43,820 nucleotides of DNA from Candidatus Brockarchaeota archaeon (GCA_017601225.1 JAFNIX010000016.1:1-43820); one strand, 5' to 3'. Shown: positions 8,100 through 16,220, numbered from the stretch's first letter. The notes: generated by a model from the sequence alone, not told the origin. Translations and numbers: made by a program.

Positions 8100-8261
8100 C
8101 TAGTTATACTTCTTGAAGCCAAGCAGTGGAGCAACCTCTCTGAAGCAGTGTCTACAATAGTTCAAGCCGTACTGTCTAATTATGGGCCCGTATGAGCCGC
8201 ATCTCACGCAGGGCCTAGATCCCTTGCCGAATGTCCTCTTCTTAGGGGTTTGACGAGCCAT
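8100..8261 (-). CDS. rps14: Small-subunit ribosomal protein uS14 (zinc form)
   Basis: The ATG at 8261 gives a 53-residue zinc-binding uS14, the usual archaeal length. The four zinc ligands are visible in CVRCGSYG and NYCRHCFRE, and the C-terminal LLGFKKYN is conserved. An in-frame start further upstream (8282) would add a seven-residue extension overlapping uL5 and is unlikely. The gene begins 1-2 nt after the uL5 stop. Confidence 0.96.
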   Translation of the reverse strand: MARQTPKKRTFGKGSRPCVRCGSYGPIIRQYGLNYCRHCFREVAPLLGFKKYN

Positions 8262-8262
8262 T

Positions 8263-8802
8263 TCAGACAACCTCCAGGCCAAACCGCTGCCTCATAAAGT
8301 TAATCGCCTCCTCCCTGGTTATCCTGTGAGACCTGCCCACGCTGCTCCTCCGGCGCCTCCTGTACATCACGCGGAACCCTGGCCTGCAAAGCTTAACGCA
8401 AACATCCATGCCCAGCACACCTATCTTAGGATCATACTTAACACCTGGAAACTGAATATGCTCTTTCACGCCGAAGCTGAAAACCCCGTTCTGGAAGCTG
8501 GACGCCTTCACCTTTCTACCGACGGCTGTGAAAGCCTTCTCGAGAAACTCCTCCGCCCTGCTTCCTCTGAGAGTCACTATTGCAGCAATAGCTTCACGCC
8601 TCCTGACTCCGAACTCCTTTATTGTTTTCCTAGCCCTTCTTTCAGCCGGCTTCATGCCTGTCAGCAGGGTTAAAACCTGCTTAGCCTTCTCCAGCGGCTC
8701 ACCCGGCTTCCCCGGAGAAATGTTGACCACAACCTTCTCAATCATTATTCTTCTCATAGGATTCGCCTGTTCTTTCTTTTCCTCTAGAACAGTTTCAGCC
8801 AA
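8263..8802 (-). CDS. rpl5: Large-subunit ribosomal protein uL5
   Basis: uL5 binds 5S rRNA and helix 84 and contacts the P-site tRNA. Motifs seen are [20 protein letters not shown], the [22 protein letters not shown] stretch, and the [20 protein letters not shown] signature, ending with [20 protein letters not shown]. As read it is 179 residues and overlaps eS4 by 19 nt; a later Met (8757, MRRIMIEKV) gives a more standard N-terminus and no overlap. Confidence 0.96.
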   Translation of the reverse strand: MAETVLEEKKEQANPMRRIMIEKVVVNISPGKPGEPLEKAKQVLTLLTGMKPAERRARKTIKEFGVRRREAIAAIVTLRGSRAEEFLEKAFTAVGRKVKASSFQNGVFSFGVKEHIQFPGVKYDPKIGVLGMDVCVKLCRPGFRVMYRRRRRSSVGRSHRITREEAINFMRQRFGLEVV

Positions 8803-9506
8803 GGCTTATCCCTCCCGACAACCATCACGTAGTCTCTAACCGTGCTTATCTCACTCCCGTCTCCAAGGGTCAGCGTGACACTACTGCCCCTCAGCAGGCT
8901 CGACTCGGAGATTTTTCTGACAATGCCCATGGCACCCGTATGCTTACCCATGAAAACATATGCTAGGACACCCTCGGAGAGAGGCGCCTTGTCTAGAACA
9001 GTTCCTTCAGGAACCCTTACGAGAAGCGAGCCTCCTACGTTCAGAGACCAGTCTTCCGTTTCAAAGGTTCGCCCATCCTCGGTTGCAAGCCTCAGCCTAC
9101 CCCTGTAAAGATACTTCTTGTTAATCCTGCATATCTTCATGGAGGCCTCCTCCTGCGGGATTTCAACCGGGATAAGCCTACCCTTCTCGTCGACGAGAAT
9201 CCGGTAGTGTTTACCCAGCTCCTTCACGCTGACGACATCCATAAGGCCGACTGGAAACTTGTGGGAGGTCCTCACAACACCGTCTACGAGAACCATTGAA
9301 TGGCTTATCACATACTTCGCCTCCCTACCTGTCTCAGCCATTTTCAAAATATCTCTAACTAGAACCTGCAACGGCAGGGACATTTTGAGACGGTGTGGAC
9401 CAGGCTGCGGTCTGGTGACGAACTTCCTCTCCTTAACGCTGGAAACCTGCATGACGGGTGGCGCAGCATACCTCTTTAAACTCTTAGAGCCTCCTTTACG
9501 AGCCAT
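8784..9506 (-). CDS. rps4e: Small-subunit ribosomal protein eS4
   Basis: eS4 (240 residues) is archaeal/eukaryotic specific. Domains in order are an N-terminal basic region (ARKGGSKSLKRYAAP), an S4-type RNA-binding domain (PLQVLVRDILKMAETGREAKYVISH then VLVDGVVRTSHKFPVGLMDVV), the eS4 central domain, and a C-terminal KOW-like domain (VFMGKHTGAMGIVRKI). The DKPWLKLF ending is conserved. It overlaps uL24 upstream and uL5 downstream by 11-19 nt. Confidence 0.97.
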   Translation of the reverse strand: MARKGGSKSLKRYAAPPVMQVSSVKERKFVTRPQPGPHRLKMSLPLQVLVRDILKMAETGREAKYVISHSMVLVDGVVRTSHKFPVGLMDVVSVKELGKHYRILVDEKGRLIPVEIPQEEASMKICRINKKYLYRGRLRLATEDGRTFETEDWSLNVGGSLLVRVPEGTVLDKAPLSEGVLAYVFMGKHTGAMGIVRKISESSLLRGSSVTLTLGDGSEISTVRDYVMVVGRDKPWLKLF

Positions 9507-9843
9507 TTTTCGACTCCTCCTTAACCTGCTTACGCTTCCTCTCTATCGCGCGCCGCCTCCACTCATCCTTGTCTTCAATCTTCACGAGTATTACTGAGCT
9601 TAACGGTATGGGTATTAAGCGCTGCTCGCCGCGAGCATTCTCACGGTAAACTCCTGAAACGTAGACACGGCCCCTAACCCTGTCAACCCTGTTCACATCA
9701 CCCTCAACACCCTTATAGTCCCCCCTGATTATCAGAACCCTGTCTCCAGCTCTAACAGGCAGGCTTCTGAAACCATACTTACCCCTGAGCTCACGGCTCA
9801 GGTGAACAGAGGAAGACTTGTATGCTAAGTGTTTCTCGTTCAT
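9496..9843 (-). CDS. rpl24: Large-subunit ribosomal protein uL24
   Basis: uL24 (115 residues) is an early-assembly 50S protein. The N-terminal archaeal extension HLSRELRGKYGFRSLPVRAG leads into the KOW motif RAGDRVLIIRGDYKGVEGDV, then VDRVRGRVYVSGVYRENARG, ending in a Lys/Arg-rich helix. Placement between uL14 (6 nt upstream) and eS4 (11-nt overlap) is the standard archaeal arrangement. Confidence 0.97.
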   Translation of the reverse strand: MNEKHLAYKSSSVHLSRELRGKYGFRSLPVRAGDRVLIIRGDYKGVEGDVNRVDRVRGRVYVSGVYRENARGEQRLIPIPLSSVILVKIEDKDEWRRRAIERKRKQVKEESKNGS

Positions 9844-9849
9844 CCTCCA

Positions 9850-10287
9850 CTACACCACCGATGAGGCTAGTGCTGAAAGCTTAGGCCACAGGTCCACAGC
9901 CTCCTTTGCAACCGGGCCCTTAACCTCAGTGCCCTTCAGATCCCCCTCGGGGGTCATAAGCACAGCAGCATTATCCTCGAAAACAACCCTTAACCCGTCT
10001 CTCCTGCGAATCGGGAAACGCTGCCTGACTATTATCGCCTTCATAAGCTTGTTCTTAAGGTCAGGAGTCCCCTTTTTAACAGAGACCGTAACCAGGTCGC
10101 CAACCTTGGCTGAGGGTAGACGCCTAAGCCTTCCCCCAGACTTAGCCACTTGAACAATCCTGAGAAGCTTAGCGCCAGAGTTGTCCGCGCAGACAAGGTT
10201 CGCACCGACGGGGAGGCCCCTGGAACCCCTTAGCCTATACTCTAAGATGCCTCTTGCGGAAACAGCCCTGGACTTCTTCACGGCCAT
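9850..10287 (-). CDS. rpl14: Large-subunit ribosomal protein uL14
   Basis: uL14 (145 residues) contacts the small subunit at bridge B8 and is a docking site for aIF6, which is also encoded in this window (20486). The motifs LPVGANLVCADNSGAKLLRI, PSAKVGDLVTVSVKKGTPDL, KAIIVRQRFPIRRRDGLRVVF and the FEDNAAVLMTPEGDLKGTEV strand are all diagnostic. It follows uS17 directly, separated by one base. Confidence 0.98.
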   Translation of the reverse strand: MAVKKSRAVSARGILEYRLRGSRGLPVGANLVCADNSGAKLLRIVQVAKSGGRLRRLPSAKVGDLVTVSVKKGTPDLKNKLMKAIIVRQRFPIRRRDGLRVVFEDNAAVLMTPEGDLKGTEVKGPVAKEAVDLWPKLSALASSVV

Positions 10288-10288
10288 G

Positions 10289-10612
10289 CTACTTCACCTT
10301 ACCCAGCACCACGAAGTGCACTGTTTTGCTTAAAGGCCTGCTCTCACCTATTATAACTCTATCCCCAGTTCTCGCAGCGATGCATGGAGGATTATGTGAA
10401 GGGATTCTGCTTCTCTTCCTCATGTAACGCTTATACTTCGGAACATAGTGGAGATACTCCCTCATGACGATCACCGTGTTCCTCATCTTGTCGGAGACAA
10501 CAACACCTTCGAAAACACTGCCCCTAATCCTCACGTCGCCGTGGAACGGACACTTCTTGTCGCCGCACTCGGCTTCAGGGGGAGAAACCTTAAGATCCTT
10601 GAGAAAACTCAT
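10289..10612 (-). CDS. rps17: Small-subunit ribosomal protein uS17
   Basis: This 107-residue archaeal uS17 has the N-terminal archaeal extension with CGDKKCPFHGDVRIRG, the OB-fold RNA-binding core FEGVVVSDKMRNTVIVMREYL, the HYVPKYKRYMRKRSRIPSHN loop, and the conserved ARTGDRVIIGESRPLSKTVH. The ATG overlaps the rpp29 stop by 4 nt (ATGA type), so translation is coupled. Confidence 0.97.
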   Translation of the reverse strand: MSFLKDLKVSPPEAECGDKKCPFHGDVRIRGSVFEGVVVSDKMRNTVIVMREYLHYVPKYKRYMRKRSRIPSHNPPCIAARTGDRVIIGESRPLSKTVHFVVLGKVK

Positions 10613-10878
10613 GGGTCAACCCTCCCAGTTCTTTCCTCGGGCCTGAAAACAATCGAGTCCCCGTCGATAGCAACCTCCGTGACTCCGAGTTTGAAAAAGA
10701 ACATCTTATTATGCTTAGGTATTATTAGACGCCTGCCTCCTTCAGATATTATGGTGAAAGTATTCTTCGTCTCCCAGACTACTCTTCCCGAGGCAACCGT
10801 TGAGCCCCTGCCTAAATCCACGACCCTAACCTGCAGACCGTTCAGCTCATGGTATGCAAGGTTGCTTGGAGTCCTCAC
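10609..10878 (-). CDS. rnp1: RNase P protein component 1 (Rpp29/Pop4)
   Basis: This is one of the archaeal RNase P proteins; it binds the specificity domain of the RNase P RNA with Rpp21 and helps 5' processing of pre-tRNA. At 89 residues it is the typical short archaeal form, with the Sm-like barrel seen in NGLQVRVVDLGRGSTVASGR, VVWETKNTFTIISEGGRRLI and IPKHNKMFFFKL. It is embedded between uL29 and uS17 with 4-nt overlaps on both sides, the usual archaeal location. eIF1/SUI1, which some archaea carry here, is absent. Confidence 0.95.
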   Translation of the reverse strand: MRTPSNLAYHELNGLQVRVVDLGRGSTVASGRVVWETKNTFTIISEGGRRLIIPKHNKMFFFKLGVTEVAIDGDSIVFRPEERTGRVDP

Positions 10879-11081
10879 TTGCCCCCCTCCTCCTTCTCAA
10901 CAGTAAGTATTCTCGCGATCGCTCGCTTCAACTCCCTAACCATTCTAGTGTTCTCCTCCAGTCCTGAGGCAGTCCTCATCCTCGCCATCATAAGCTCGCT
11001 CCTAAGCTCCTGGAGCCTCTTAAGCCGTTCCTCTCTAGACATCGACCTTATTTCACTCGCCTTTAGCCTCGCCAACCCCAC
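10875..11081 (-). CDS. rpl29: Large-subunit ribosomal protein uL29
   Basis: uL29 (66-68 residues) sits by the polypeptide exit tunnel. It is a helical hairpin with LKASEIRSMSREERLKRLQE and the signature NTRMVRELKRAIARILTVEK. It overlaps the end of uS3 by about 28 nt if started at the GTG at 11081, or about 22 nt if started at the TTG at 11075 (MARLKASEI), which matches family N-termini better. The stop overlaps the rpp29 start. Confidence 0.95.
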   Translation of the reverse strand: MGLARLKASEIRSMSREERLKRLQELRSELMMARMRTASGLEENTRMVRELKRAIARILTVEKEEGGK

Positions 11082-11703
11082 CGACCTCCTTCGGAGCCTC
11101 TATTATCTGAACCTCATCCGGGAAGGATGCTTTACGGAGAATCTTAACCTTAACCCCTATCAGGCCCTGTGGCAGGAGAACGCTCGCCTTCCCGATTTTA
11201 ACATGCTTCATAGCAGGATCCCCTGCTGCAGGAAGATAGCCGTACGTAAACTTTTCAAACCTGCTCCTGTCGGTCGCCAGCTTGCCAGCTATCCTTATCT
11301 CGCACCCGACGGCCCCCGCTGCAACTATCCGGCGTAGAGCAACCCTAGCAGCCCTACGGTACTTAACACCCCGCTCCAAAGCCCTGCATATCATTTGCGC
11401 AACCAGCTGGGGCTCAAGATCAGGGTTCTCAACCTCAGCCACGTTAACCTGAGGGTTCTCAAGCCCAAAATTCTTCTGAAGGGCGTTTTGAAGCTCCCTT
11501 ATACTCCTCCCATCCGGACCTATCACTGCACCAGGCTTACTCGTGTATATTGTTACCACAAGGCCCATTGGCACATTCATAAGCCTAACACCATTGTAAC
11601 CAGCCTCTTTCAAATACTCCCTTAGGAAATCGTCAATCTTCTGGTGTAGCTTACCGAACTCGAGAACCCTCTTGTAGAAAATTGCTTTCCGCCGGGCTGA
11701 CAT
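11053..11703 (-). CDS. rps3: Small-subunit ribosomal protein uS3
   Basis: uS3 lies at the mRNA entry site. I choose the ATG at 11703 (MSARRKAIFYKRV), 1-2 nt after the uL22 stop, rather than an in-frame codon at 11754 that would overlap uL22 by 50 nt. The KH domain is clear (VTIYTSKPGAVIGPDGRSIR), followed by the C-terminal S3 domain with AGAVGCEIRIAGKLATDRSR and MKHVKIGKASVLLPQGLIGV. About 216 residues, normal for archaea. Confidence 0.96.
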   Translation of the reverse strand: MSARRKAIFYKRVLEFGKLHQKIDDFLREYLKEAGYNGVRLMNVPMGLVVTIYTSKPGAVIGPDGRSIRELQNALQKNFGLENPQVNVAEVENPDLEPQLVAQMICRALERGVKYRRAARVALRRIVAAGAVGCEIRIAGKLATDRSRFEKFTYGYLPAAGDPAMKHVKIGKASVLLPQGLIGVKVKILRKASFPDEVQIIEAPKEVGGVGEAKGE

Positions 11704-11704
11704 T

Positions 11705-12181
11705 TCAACCAGCCTCCTCCACAGCCAGAGCCTCCACGTGAGTAAGGGTTTCAAACCTTGGAGTAGCCCTTCCGAAGGCTCTCGGCGTGTATCGTTTAAG
11801 CTTCCTACCGCGGTGCACGACGACGCCGGCTATCCTCATCCTTTCCGGCGACAATCCTTTAAACTCAGCATTAGCCTCGAGCTGTGATAATAGTCTGAGG
11901 AAGAATCTGGCCGCCTTAACAGGATACCTGCCGGAATCCGCTTTTAAAACCCCCCGTCTGTGCGGAACCTTCTTCCTATATCTTTTAAACGGGACGGGGA
12001 GCCTTTTCTCCGCAACCGCCTCCAGCCTCTCCCTGGCCTCAGGGATGCTTAAACCCTTTATAAACCTGGCTAGTTCAACCGAGTGTTTAGGGGATACTCT
12101 AACCTCTCTGAGGCTGGCCTTAGCCGAACGGGCCCTGTCCACCTCCACCAGGCTGTACTTGAAGCTTGGCAAACTTAACAC
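11705..12181 (-). CDS. rpl22: Large-subunit ribosomal protein uL22
   Basis: uL22 lines the exit tunnel. Signature motifs are SPKHSVELARFIKGLSIPEA at the N-terminus, the HRRGVLKADSGRYPVKAARF segment, ARFFLRLLSQLEANAEFKGL, and RAFGRATPRFETLTHVEALA near the end. The start is a GTG at 12181 or, more like family N-termini, a TTG at 12172 (MPSFKYS). Unusually, the preceding gene in the usual order (uS19) is separated by an opposite-strand gene, so uL22 needs its own promoter; an AT-rich box lies at 12221-12230. Confidence 0.95.
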   Translation of the reverse strand: MLSLPSFKYSLVEVDRARSAKASLREVRVSPKHSVELARFIKGLSIPEARERLEAVAEKRLPVPFKRYRKKVPHRRGVLKADSGRYPVKAARFFLRLLSQLEANAEFKGLSPERMRIAGVVVHRGRKLKRYTPRAFGRATPRFETLTHVEALAVEEAG

Positions 12182-12220
12182 CCTTTGGCTCGCGGGAGCA
12201 GGACAGGAATATGTACCAAT

Positions 12221-12257
12221 TATTAAATATTTTGCCCGTTATAGGCAATGCTTAAAT
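12221..12257. promoter_or_regulatory. Divergent promoter region between uL22 and a small plus-strand gene
   Basis: The 106-nt region between the divergent starts holds two TATA-like boxes. TATTAAATAT at 12221-12230 is placed for minus-strand transcription into uL22, leaving a leader of roughly 20 nt. CTTAAAT at 12251-12257 lies about 34 nt before the plus-strand ATG at 12288. Because uL22 cannot be reached by read-through from uS19 without crossing an antisense gene, a promoter here is expected. Confidence 0.5.
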
Positions 12258-12287
12258 CCTAGGGTAAAGTAGGATTAGCGATATAAA

Positions 12288-12518
12288 ATGAGCAAGGAGG
12301 CGGCTGAAGCCGAGCCCAGCATACGCAGAGCAGTGAACGTAGATAAGCTGGAGAGGACTCCTGAAGGATACGTTGCACACGTTAAGTCGCTTGAAGGACT
12401 TCGAAAAATCGCCACAATATTGAAGAAACCCATGGTTTCCGTCAAGGACAGTGGAGAATACCTGGTTATAGACGACAGGATAACATACGTTTGGAAAGAG
12501 CAGCCTAAGAAGCAATAA
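12288..12518 (+). CDS. Small unknown protein inserted between uS19 and uL22
   Basis: I do not recognise this 76-residue protein. It is soluble, rich in Lys/Glu and has no TM segment or Cys. The N-terminal 15 residues look disordered; the rest (VNVDKLERTPEGYVAHVKSL, LRKIATILKKPMVSVKD, SGEYLVIDDRITYVWKEQP) reads like a compact alpha/beta domain. It has a real-looking start context (TATA-like box about 34 nt upstream) and its composition differs from the reverse-strand shadows. It is divergent to uL22 and convergent with uS19. The context suggests a ribosome- or RNA-linked role, but that is inference only. Confidence 0.7.
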   Translation: MSKEAAEAEPSIRRAVNVDKLERTPEGYVAHVKSLEGLRKIATILKKPMVSVKDSGEYLVIDDRITYVWKEQPKKQ

Positions 12519-12550
12519 GGCGGGCCACTTACCCCAATTTCCATTTTTTC

Positions 12551-12967
12551 TTATTTCAACGGCACGTAGGTAGAGGCCTTGCTGGCTCCAACCCCAGGCT
12601 TGCCGTGAACAACCCTCTTATTCGTTATCGCGAACTCGCCCAGATAGTGTCCAACCTTGTCGAGAGTGATTTCAACAGGTATGAAGTCCTTACCATTGTG
12701 AACCTCGATTGTTAACCCAACCATCTCCGGGAGAATAGGCATATCCCTCCTGTGAGTCCTTATTCTCTTAGGCTGAACACCGGTTCTAGTCATCTCAGCC
12801 TTAATCCTCCTAATCTTTTCAAGAAGCTTCCGGGTCTCGGGGTGAAGGCCCCTCGAGAGGCTCCTCCTAATCCTGGCTGGAAGGAGCCTCATCAACTCGT
12901 TCATCGACATGCTGTTCAGCTCCTCCAGCGTTTTTCCCCGATATGTTTGAACCGTAGACATCCTCAA
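12551..12967 (-). CDS. rps19: Small-subunit ribosomal protein uS19
   Basis: uS19 sits in the small-subunit head near the A-site finger. It has the archaeal/eukaryotic N-terminal extension ([20 protein letters not shown]) and the conserved core [40 protein letters not shown] and [20 protein letters not shown]. The start is Met at 12967 or 12961 (MSTVQTY). A TATA box about 22-28 nt upstream suggests it begins the transcript; the genes that normally precede it (uL3, uL4, uL23, uL2) are not here. Confidence 0.96.
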   Translation of the reverse strand: MRMSTVQTYRGKTLEELNSMSMNELMRLLPARIRRSLSRGLHPETRKLLEKIRRIKAEMTRTGVQPKRIRTHRRDMPILPEMVGLTIEVHNGKDFIPVEITLDKVGHYLGEFAITNKRVVHGKPGVGASKASTYVPLK

Positions 12968-12985
12968 CTACTCTGCGAGTAAGGC

Positions 12986-12992
12986 TATATAA
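12986..12992 (-). promoter_or_regulatory. TATA box for uS19
   Basis: The motif reads TTATATA on the minus strand and its centre is about 22-28 nt upstream of the two candidate uS19 start codons. This fits an archaeal core promoter with a leaderless or very short leader. It marks the 5' end of this ribosomal superoperon in the window. Confidence 0.6.
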
Positions 12993-13041
12993 CCCTTTTC
13001 CCCTAAACCAGTTTAAACAAGTGGAAAAAGGGCTTGGAAAA

Positions 13042-14154
13042 CTAATTCAGACGCCCAAGCTCAGCGCAAAGATCCAAGTAGAGTTTCACAGCCTGCGCAG
13101 GAGTATTCCAAGGAATATGGTTCCCGATGCAGAAGGCGTAGCCACCCGCTATTTTAGCGGTCTCCACCATTCTCCGCACCATTTTCTCTATCTCAACCGG
13201 GTCGTTGGCCAGGAGTATGCGACAGTCACCTTCGCCGGCGAGGAAAACCCGCTGATGATTACGAGCTATAGTCCGAATGTCCGTATATGGCTCGGTTATT
13301 ATTCCCTCGGCGCCGCATGCTAAAATGTCTTCCGCAAAAACATCAATACACCCATCAGACATGAAGATAACTGTCTTACCAGCGTCCTTCAGCATTCTCC
13401 AGAACTCCTTGTAACGCGGAAACACGTGTCTCCGCATCCAAGCGGGGGAGAGAATAGGTCCGCTGGAGGTTGCAATATCATCGTGGCAAACCACGAAGTT
13501 TACAGGCAGTCTTGCGAAAACCGTGAAGACACGCCTGCTCAGCTCAGCAAACTCATCCATTATTCTTTCGAAACGCTTATCCAAGCAGGTTCTCAGAAAC
13601 AGCCTCCACCCGAAGGTGAGAAGCGGCCACATGAAAAGCGTGTTGTAGAAAGAAACGGAGGCTGTTGAGCCCTGCGGTGCCTCATCGCCCCACTCGACAG
13701 GGTAGTGGGCGCGATACTCGCGGTAAAGCTTCTCCTCGTCACGGTAGTCGCGGGACTCAACCACAGGAATATTGGTGAAGTCGCCCTGCTTCAACGGCGA
13801 GAAGGCGAACACGTCCTCCGGAGTCTTGAAAAGCTCCCCCCAGTTCCAATGGCTGCTGAGAGAATCACCCCAGCGGACACGCCTGCGACCATGCTCGTCA
13901 ACATACGAGCTCCTACCGTTCATCAAGCTCTCCGGACGGGGAATAGGCTCATCCCTCTCAGGAACCGGGAGCTCAAGCTGCGGGTATAGCTCAGCCATCT
14001 TCAAACGGCAGAGACGAGGATGCTCATAGTAGTCTATGCCAGTAATGTATGTTTCAGCATCTGGGCAGGACCAGTGTTCCCAGTGTGGGATACGTTTAGG
14101 CCTGCCGAAACGACCTCCTGTGAGAGCCAGAAACCTATCGCTGTACGTCACCAT
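13042..14154 (-). CDS. Uroporphyrinogen decarboxylase (URO-D) superfamily protein, probable methyltransferase-type
   Basis: A 370-residue soluble TIM-barrel protein of the URO-D/methylcobamide:CoM methyltransferase superfamily. Supporting motifs are the C-terminal GGYAFCIGNHIPWNTPAQAV, the barrel strand AGKTVIFMSDGCIDVFAEDI, and VFLAGEGDCRILLANDPVEI. The haem-type enzymes' N-terminal arginine motifs are not seen and no other haem genes are nearby, so tetrapyrrole synthesis is unlikely; many archaeal paralogues act on methylated or sugar-like substrates. The exact substrate is unknown. It is transcribed away from the PAC2 gene, with a TTTAAAA box about 30 nt upstream. Confidence 0.75.
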   Translation of the reverse strand: MVTYSDRFLALTGGRFGRPKRIPHWEHWSCPDAETYITGIDYYEHPRLCRLKMAELYPQLELPVPERDEPIPRPESLMNGRSSYVDEHGRRRVRWGDSLSSHWNWGELFKTPEDVFAFSPLKQGDFTNIPVVESRDYRDEEKLYREYRAHYPVEWGDEAPQGSTASVSFYNTLFMWPLLTFGWRLFLRTCLDKRFERIMDEFAELSRRVFTVFARLPVNFVVCHDDIATSSGPILSPAWMRRHVFPRYKEFWRMLKDAGKTVIFMSDGCIDVFAEDILACGAEGIITEPYTDIRTIARNHQRVFLAGEGDCRILLANDPVEIEKMVRRMVETAKIAGGYAFCIGNHIPWNTPAQAVKLYLDLCAELGRLN

Positions 14155-14285
14155 TTTTCATAGAAACTTTTCAACACTGCTTTTAAACCCTGTTTTAAAG
14201 CCTGGCTCAACCTGAAACCTTTAAACACGCCAGGTTTTACGACTATGCTTTAGCTAGATCTGCTTGCTGGACTGCAGTATATAGT

Positions 14286-15176
14286 GTGGCACGTTTAAGG
14301 ATCAGCGGAACCAGGGTTTTAAAGAGGCTTTCCAGCCGTATTATGTTTAAATCCCCAGTTCTGTTTAAACACGTGAAAGAAGAGATGAGGGGGAGATTCA
14401 ATATTTACGAGCAGCCTGAGCTTAGAGAACCCTTTTTCATACTCGGGTTCAGAGGGTGGGCTGACGCTGGAAGAATATCGAGCGGTTGCTTAGGCTATCT
14501 TGTTAGGAAACTGGGGGCTAGAAGGCTTGGCGAAATGGTTCCAGACGATTTCTACATTCTTCAAAACTCCCGGCCATTAGGATGGATTGAAGAGGGCATT
14601 ATAAGAAGAATAGAGTGGGCTTCCACAGAATTATTCTACTATAGGAATACTCTTGGAGGAAACGATTTGCTACTCCTGCTTGCCGACGAGCCCAATTTAA
14701 AGCCTAACGAATACGCTGAGGAGATTGCTGATTTAGCAGTCTTTTACAAGGTGAGGAGAATATACTTGATCGGCGGGGTAATTGCTCCAGAGGCGTCGCC
14801 CAAAGGGGAACAGCGGGTGGAAGCGGTTGTTGGAGACCCCGGGTTGAAAGACGAGTTGAAAAAATACGGCATAGGATACGTGACCTACGGGAGCAGTGGG
14901 CAGCTAGCACCAGTAGGCATCCACTCGCTCCTCGTGCTTGCCTGCCAGAAAAGAGGAATCGAAGCGATAAGCCTATGGGGGCAGTCACCACCCTTCGCCG
15001 ACATGTATCCTAAAAGCATTCACGCAGTCCTTGAGAAACTTGTTAAATTATTAAAAATAGACATTGACCTTAAGGATATTGAGAAAACAAGTAGGGACTT
15101 CGAAAGGTTGATGGAGCAAGCAGCCAGACAGCATGAGCCAAGCGAGGGGCGAAAACAGCCGGAGTATTTCTATTGA
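14286..15176 (+). CDS. PAC2 family protein (proteasome assembly chaperone-like)
   Basis: This 296-residue protein belongs to the PAC2/COG2047-type family, whose eukaryotic members help assemble the 20S proteasome; the archaeal role is not settled. The family hallmark ILGFRGWADAGRISSGCLGY is at residues about 52-71, followed by a Rossmann-like fold (RIYLIGGVIAPEAS) and GYVTYGSSGQLAPVGIHSLL. A charged C-terminal helix follows (LKDIEKTSRDFERLMEQAAR). The start is a GTG at 14286, with an ATG at 14343 as alternative. It is convergent with the DUF362 gene, overlapping its stop by 7 nt. Confidence 0.85.
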   Translation: MARLRISGTRVLKRLSSRIMFKSPVLFKHVKEEMRGRFNIYEQPELREPFFILGFRGWADAGRISSGCLGYLVRKLGARRLGEMVPDDFYILQNSRPLGWIEEGIIRRIEWASTELFYYRNTLGGNDLLLLLADEPNLKPNEYAEEIADLAVFYKVRRIYLIGGVIAPEASPKGEQRVEAVVGDPGLKDELKKYGIGYVTYGSSGQLAPVGIHSLLVLACQKRGIEAISLWGQSPPFADMYPKSIHAVLEKLVKLLKIDIDLKDIEKTSRDFERLMEQAARQHEPSEGRKQPEYFY

Positions 15177-16135
15177 GTAAAAACTTCTTCAGCAGCCTTC
15201 AACTGCTCTCTGAAAGATTTCTTGTTCAACTCTTTGAAAACATCTCTGCCCTCCCTTTTAACAATTAAATCGTAAGTTGCTTTCTCAACAGCAAGAATAT
15301 CGCCGCCTGCAAGAATCCCTATGTCGGCAATAACGGGCTCCAGCGGCTCGTCGGCGCAGTCGCAAAGCCTCGTCATCCTCTTCAGAAAATTCACGAAATA
15401 AACCCTCCTGAATTTTGAAACCGCCGCCTTAGCAGCCTCCGCCAGCAGGATGTCGAAAGCAGCGACCCTCGGCTTCAACGCTTCCCTGGGGCAAACCATC
15501 GTGCAGTTAGAACACCCCCAGCATTCAGCCATAGAGAGCCTCGGCCTCTTCTCATCCTCGTCGAGCTTCATGACGCCGACAGGACAGTTCTCGACGCAAG
15601 CACCGCAAAGCTCGCAGCCCCCCACGTAGACGGGTTTCCCCCCTTCATGTATATCCGACTTGGTCTTCTTAGTCATCGCCCCCATCCCCAGATTCTTAAT
15701 AGCGGCACCTATGCTGGAGCATGGATGGCCCTTAACATGGGTCAGAACCAGAACAGAAACATTGCAAAGCTTCTTAGCAACCCGGTATTTAAGCATGCCT
15801 TTCACAACCTCATGCTCCTCGTCCCCGATCACTATTGGGCAGCCCATGGAGGCCTCTGTGAAACCGTTTAAAGCAGCCACTTCCAAATAGCCCTCCACAC
15901 TGTTCCTCCTACCGTGATAAGTGACTGTCGTGTCGAAAAGGAATGGTTTGCAGCCCATTTTCTTCAAAACGTCGACGAACATCTTCACCTCCTCAGGCTT
16001 CAAATGGTTCTTGTTCCTAGGCTCACCCATGTGGAGCTTTATTGCAACAGCCTCTTTTTCGAAAGGCATTTCACCCGTTAAAGCCTCCAGGAAACCGTCG
16101 TCCAGGTTCTCGGAGAAGAGAATACGAGTACGCAT
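15170..16135 (-). CDS. DUF362 domain protein with two 4Fe-4S clusters
   Basis: The N-terminal two thirds is DUF362 (AVAIKLHMGEPRNKNHLKPE, GHPCSSIGAAIKNLGMGAMT). The central region carries two ferredoxin-type cluster motifs, CELCGACVENCPVGV and CWGCSNCTMVCP. Such proteins are widespread in anaerobic archaea and bacteria and are thought to be electron carriers or redox enzymes; no precise reaction is known. I chose the ATG at 16135 because a TATA-like TTTAAATA lies 26 nt upstream; an in-frame TTG at 16156 would overlap the core promoter. About 321 residues. Confidence 0.87.
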   Translation of the reverse strand: MRTRILFSENLDDGFLEALTGEMPFEKEAVAIKLHMGEPRNKNHLKPEEVKMFVDVLKKMGCKPFLFDTTVTYHGRRNSVEGYLEVAALNGFTEASMGCPIVIGDEEHEVVKGMLKYRVAKKLCNVSVLVLTHVKGHPCSSIGAAIKNLGMGAMTKKTKSDIHEGGKPVYVGGCELCGACVENCPVGVMKLDEDEKRPRLSMAECWGCSNCTMVCPREALKPRVAAFDILLAEAAKAAVSKFRRVYFVNFLKRMTRLCDCADEPLEPVIADIGILAGGDILAVEKATYDLIVKREGRDVFKELNKKSFREQLKAAEEVFTQ

Positions 16136-16157
16136 GGTGCCGCTGCACGATTGCAAC

Positions 16158-16165
16158 TATTTAAA
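16158..16165 (-). promoter_or_regulatory. TATA box for the DUF362 iron-sulfur protein gene
   Basis: TTTAAATA on the minus strand is centred 26 nt before the ATG at 16135, which predicts a leaderless transcript and decides the start codon. Confidence 0.55.
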
Positions 16166-16220
16166 CCTTAACGAGCCGCGTGTGACGGCACCATGTTTAT
16201 CCGAGTTTACCGCAGACTTT

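Noticed and set aside
12252..12544. Minus-strand open frames opposite the small 76-residue gene
   Set aside because: Their translations are hydrophobic and irregular and have no start context, while the plus-strand frame has a promoter-like box and protein-like composition.
15647..15890. Plus-strand frames inside the DUF362 gene
   Set aside because: Opposite-strand shadows of a gene with clear iron-sulfur motifs.
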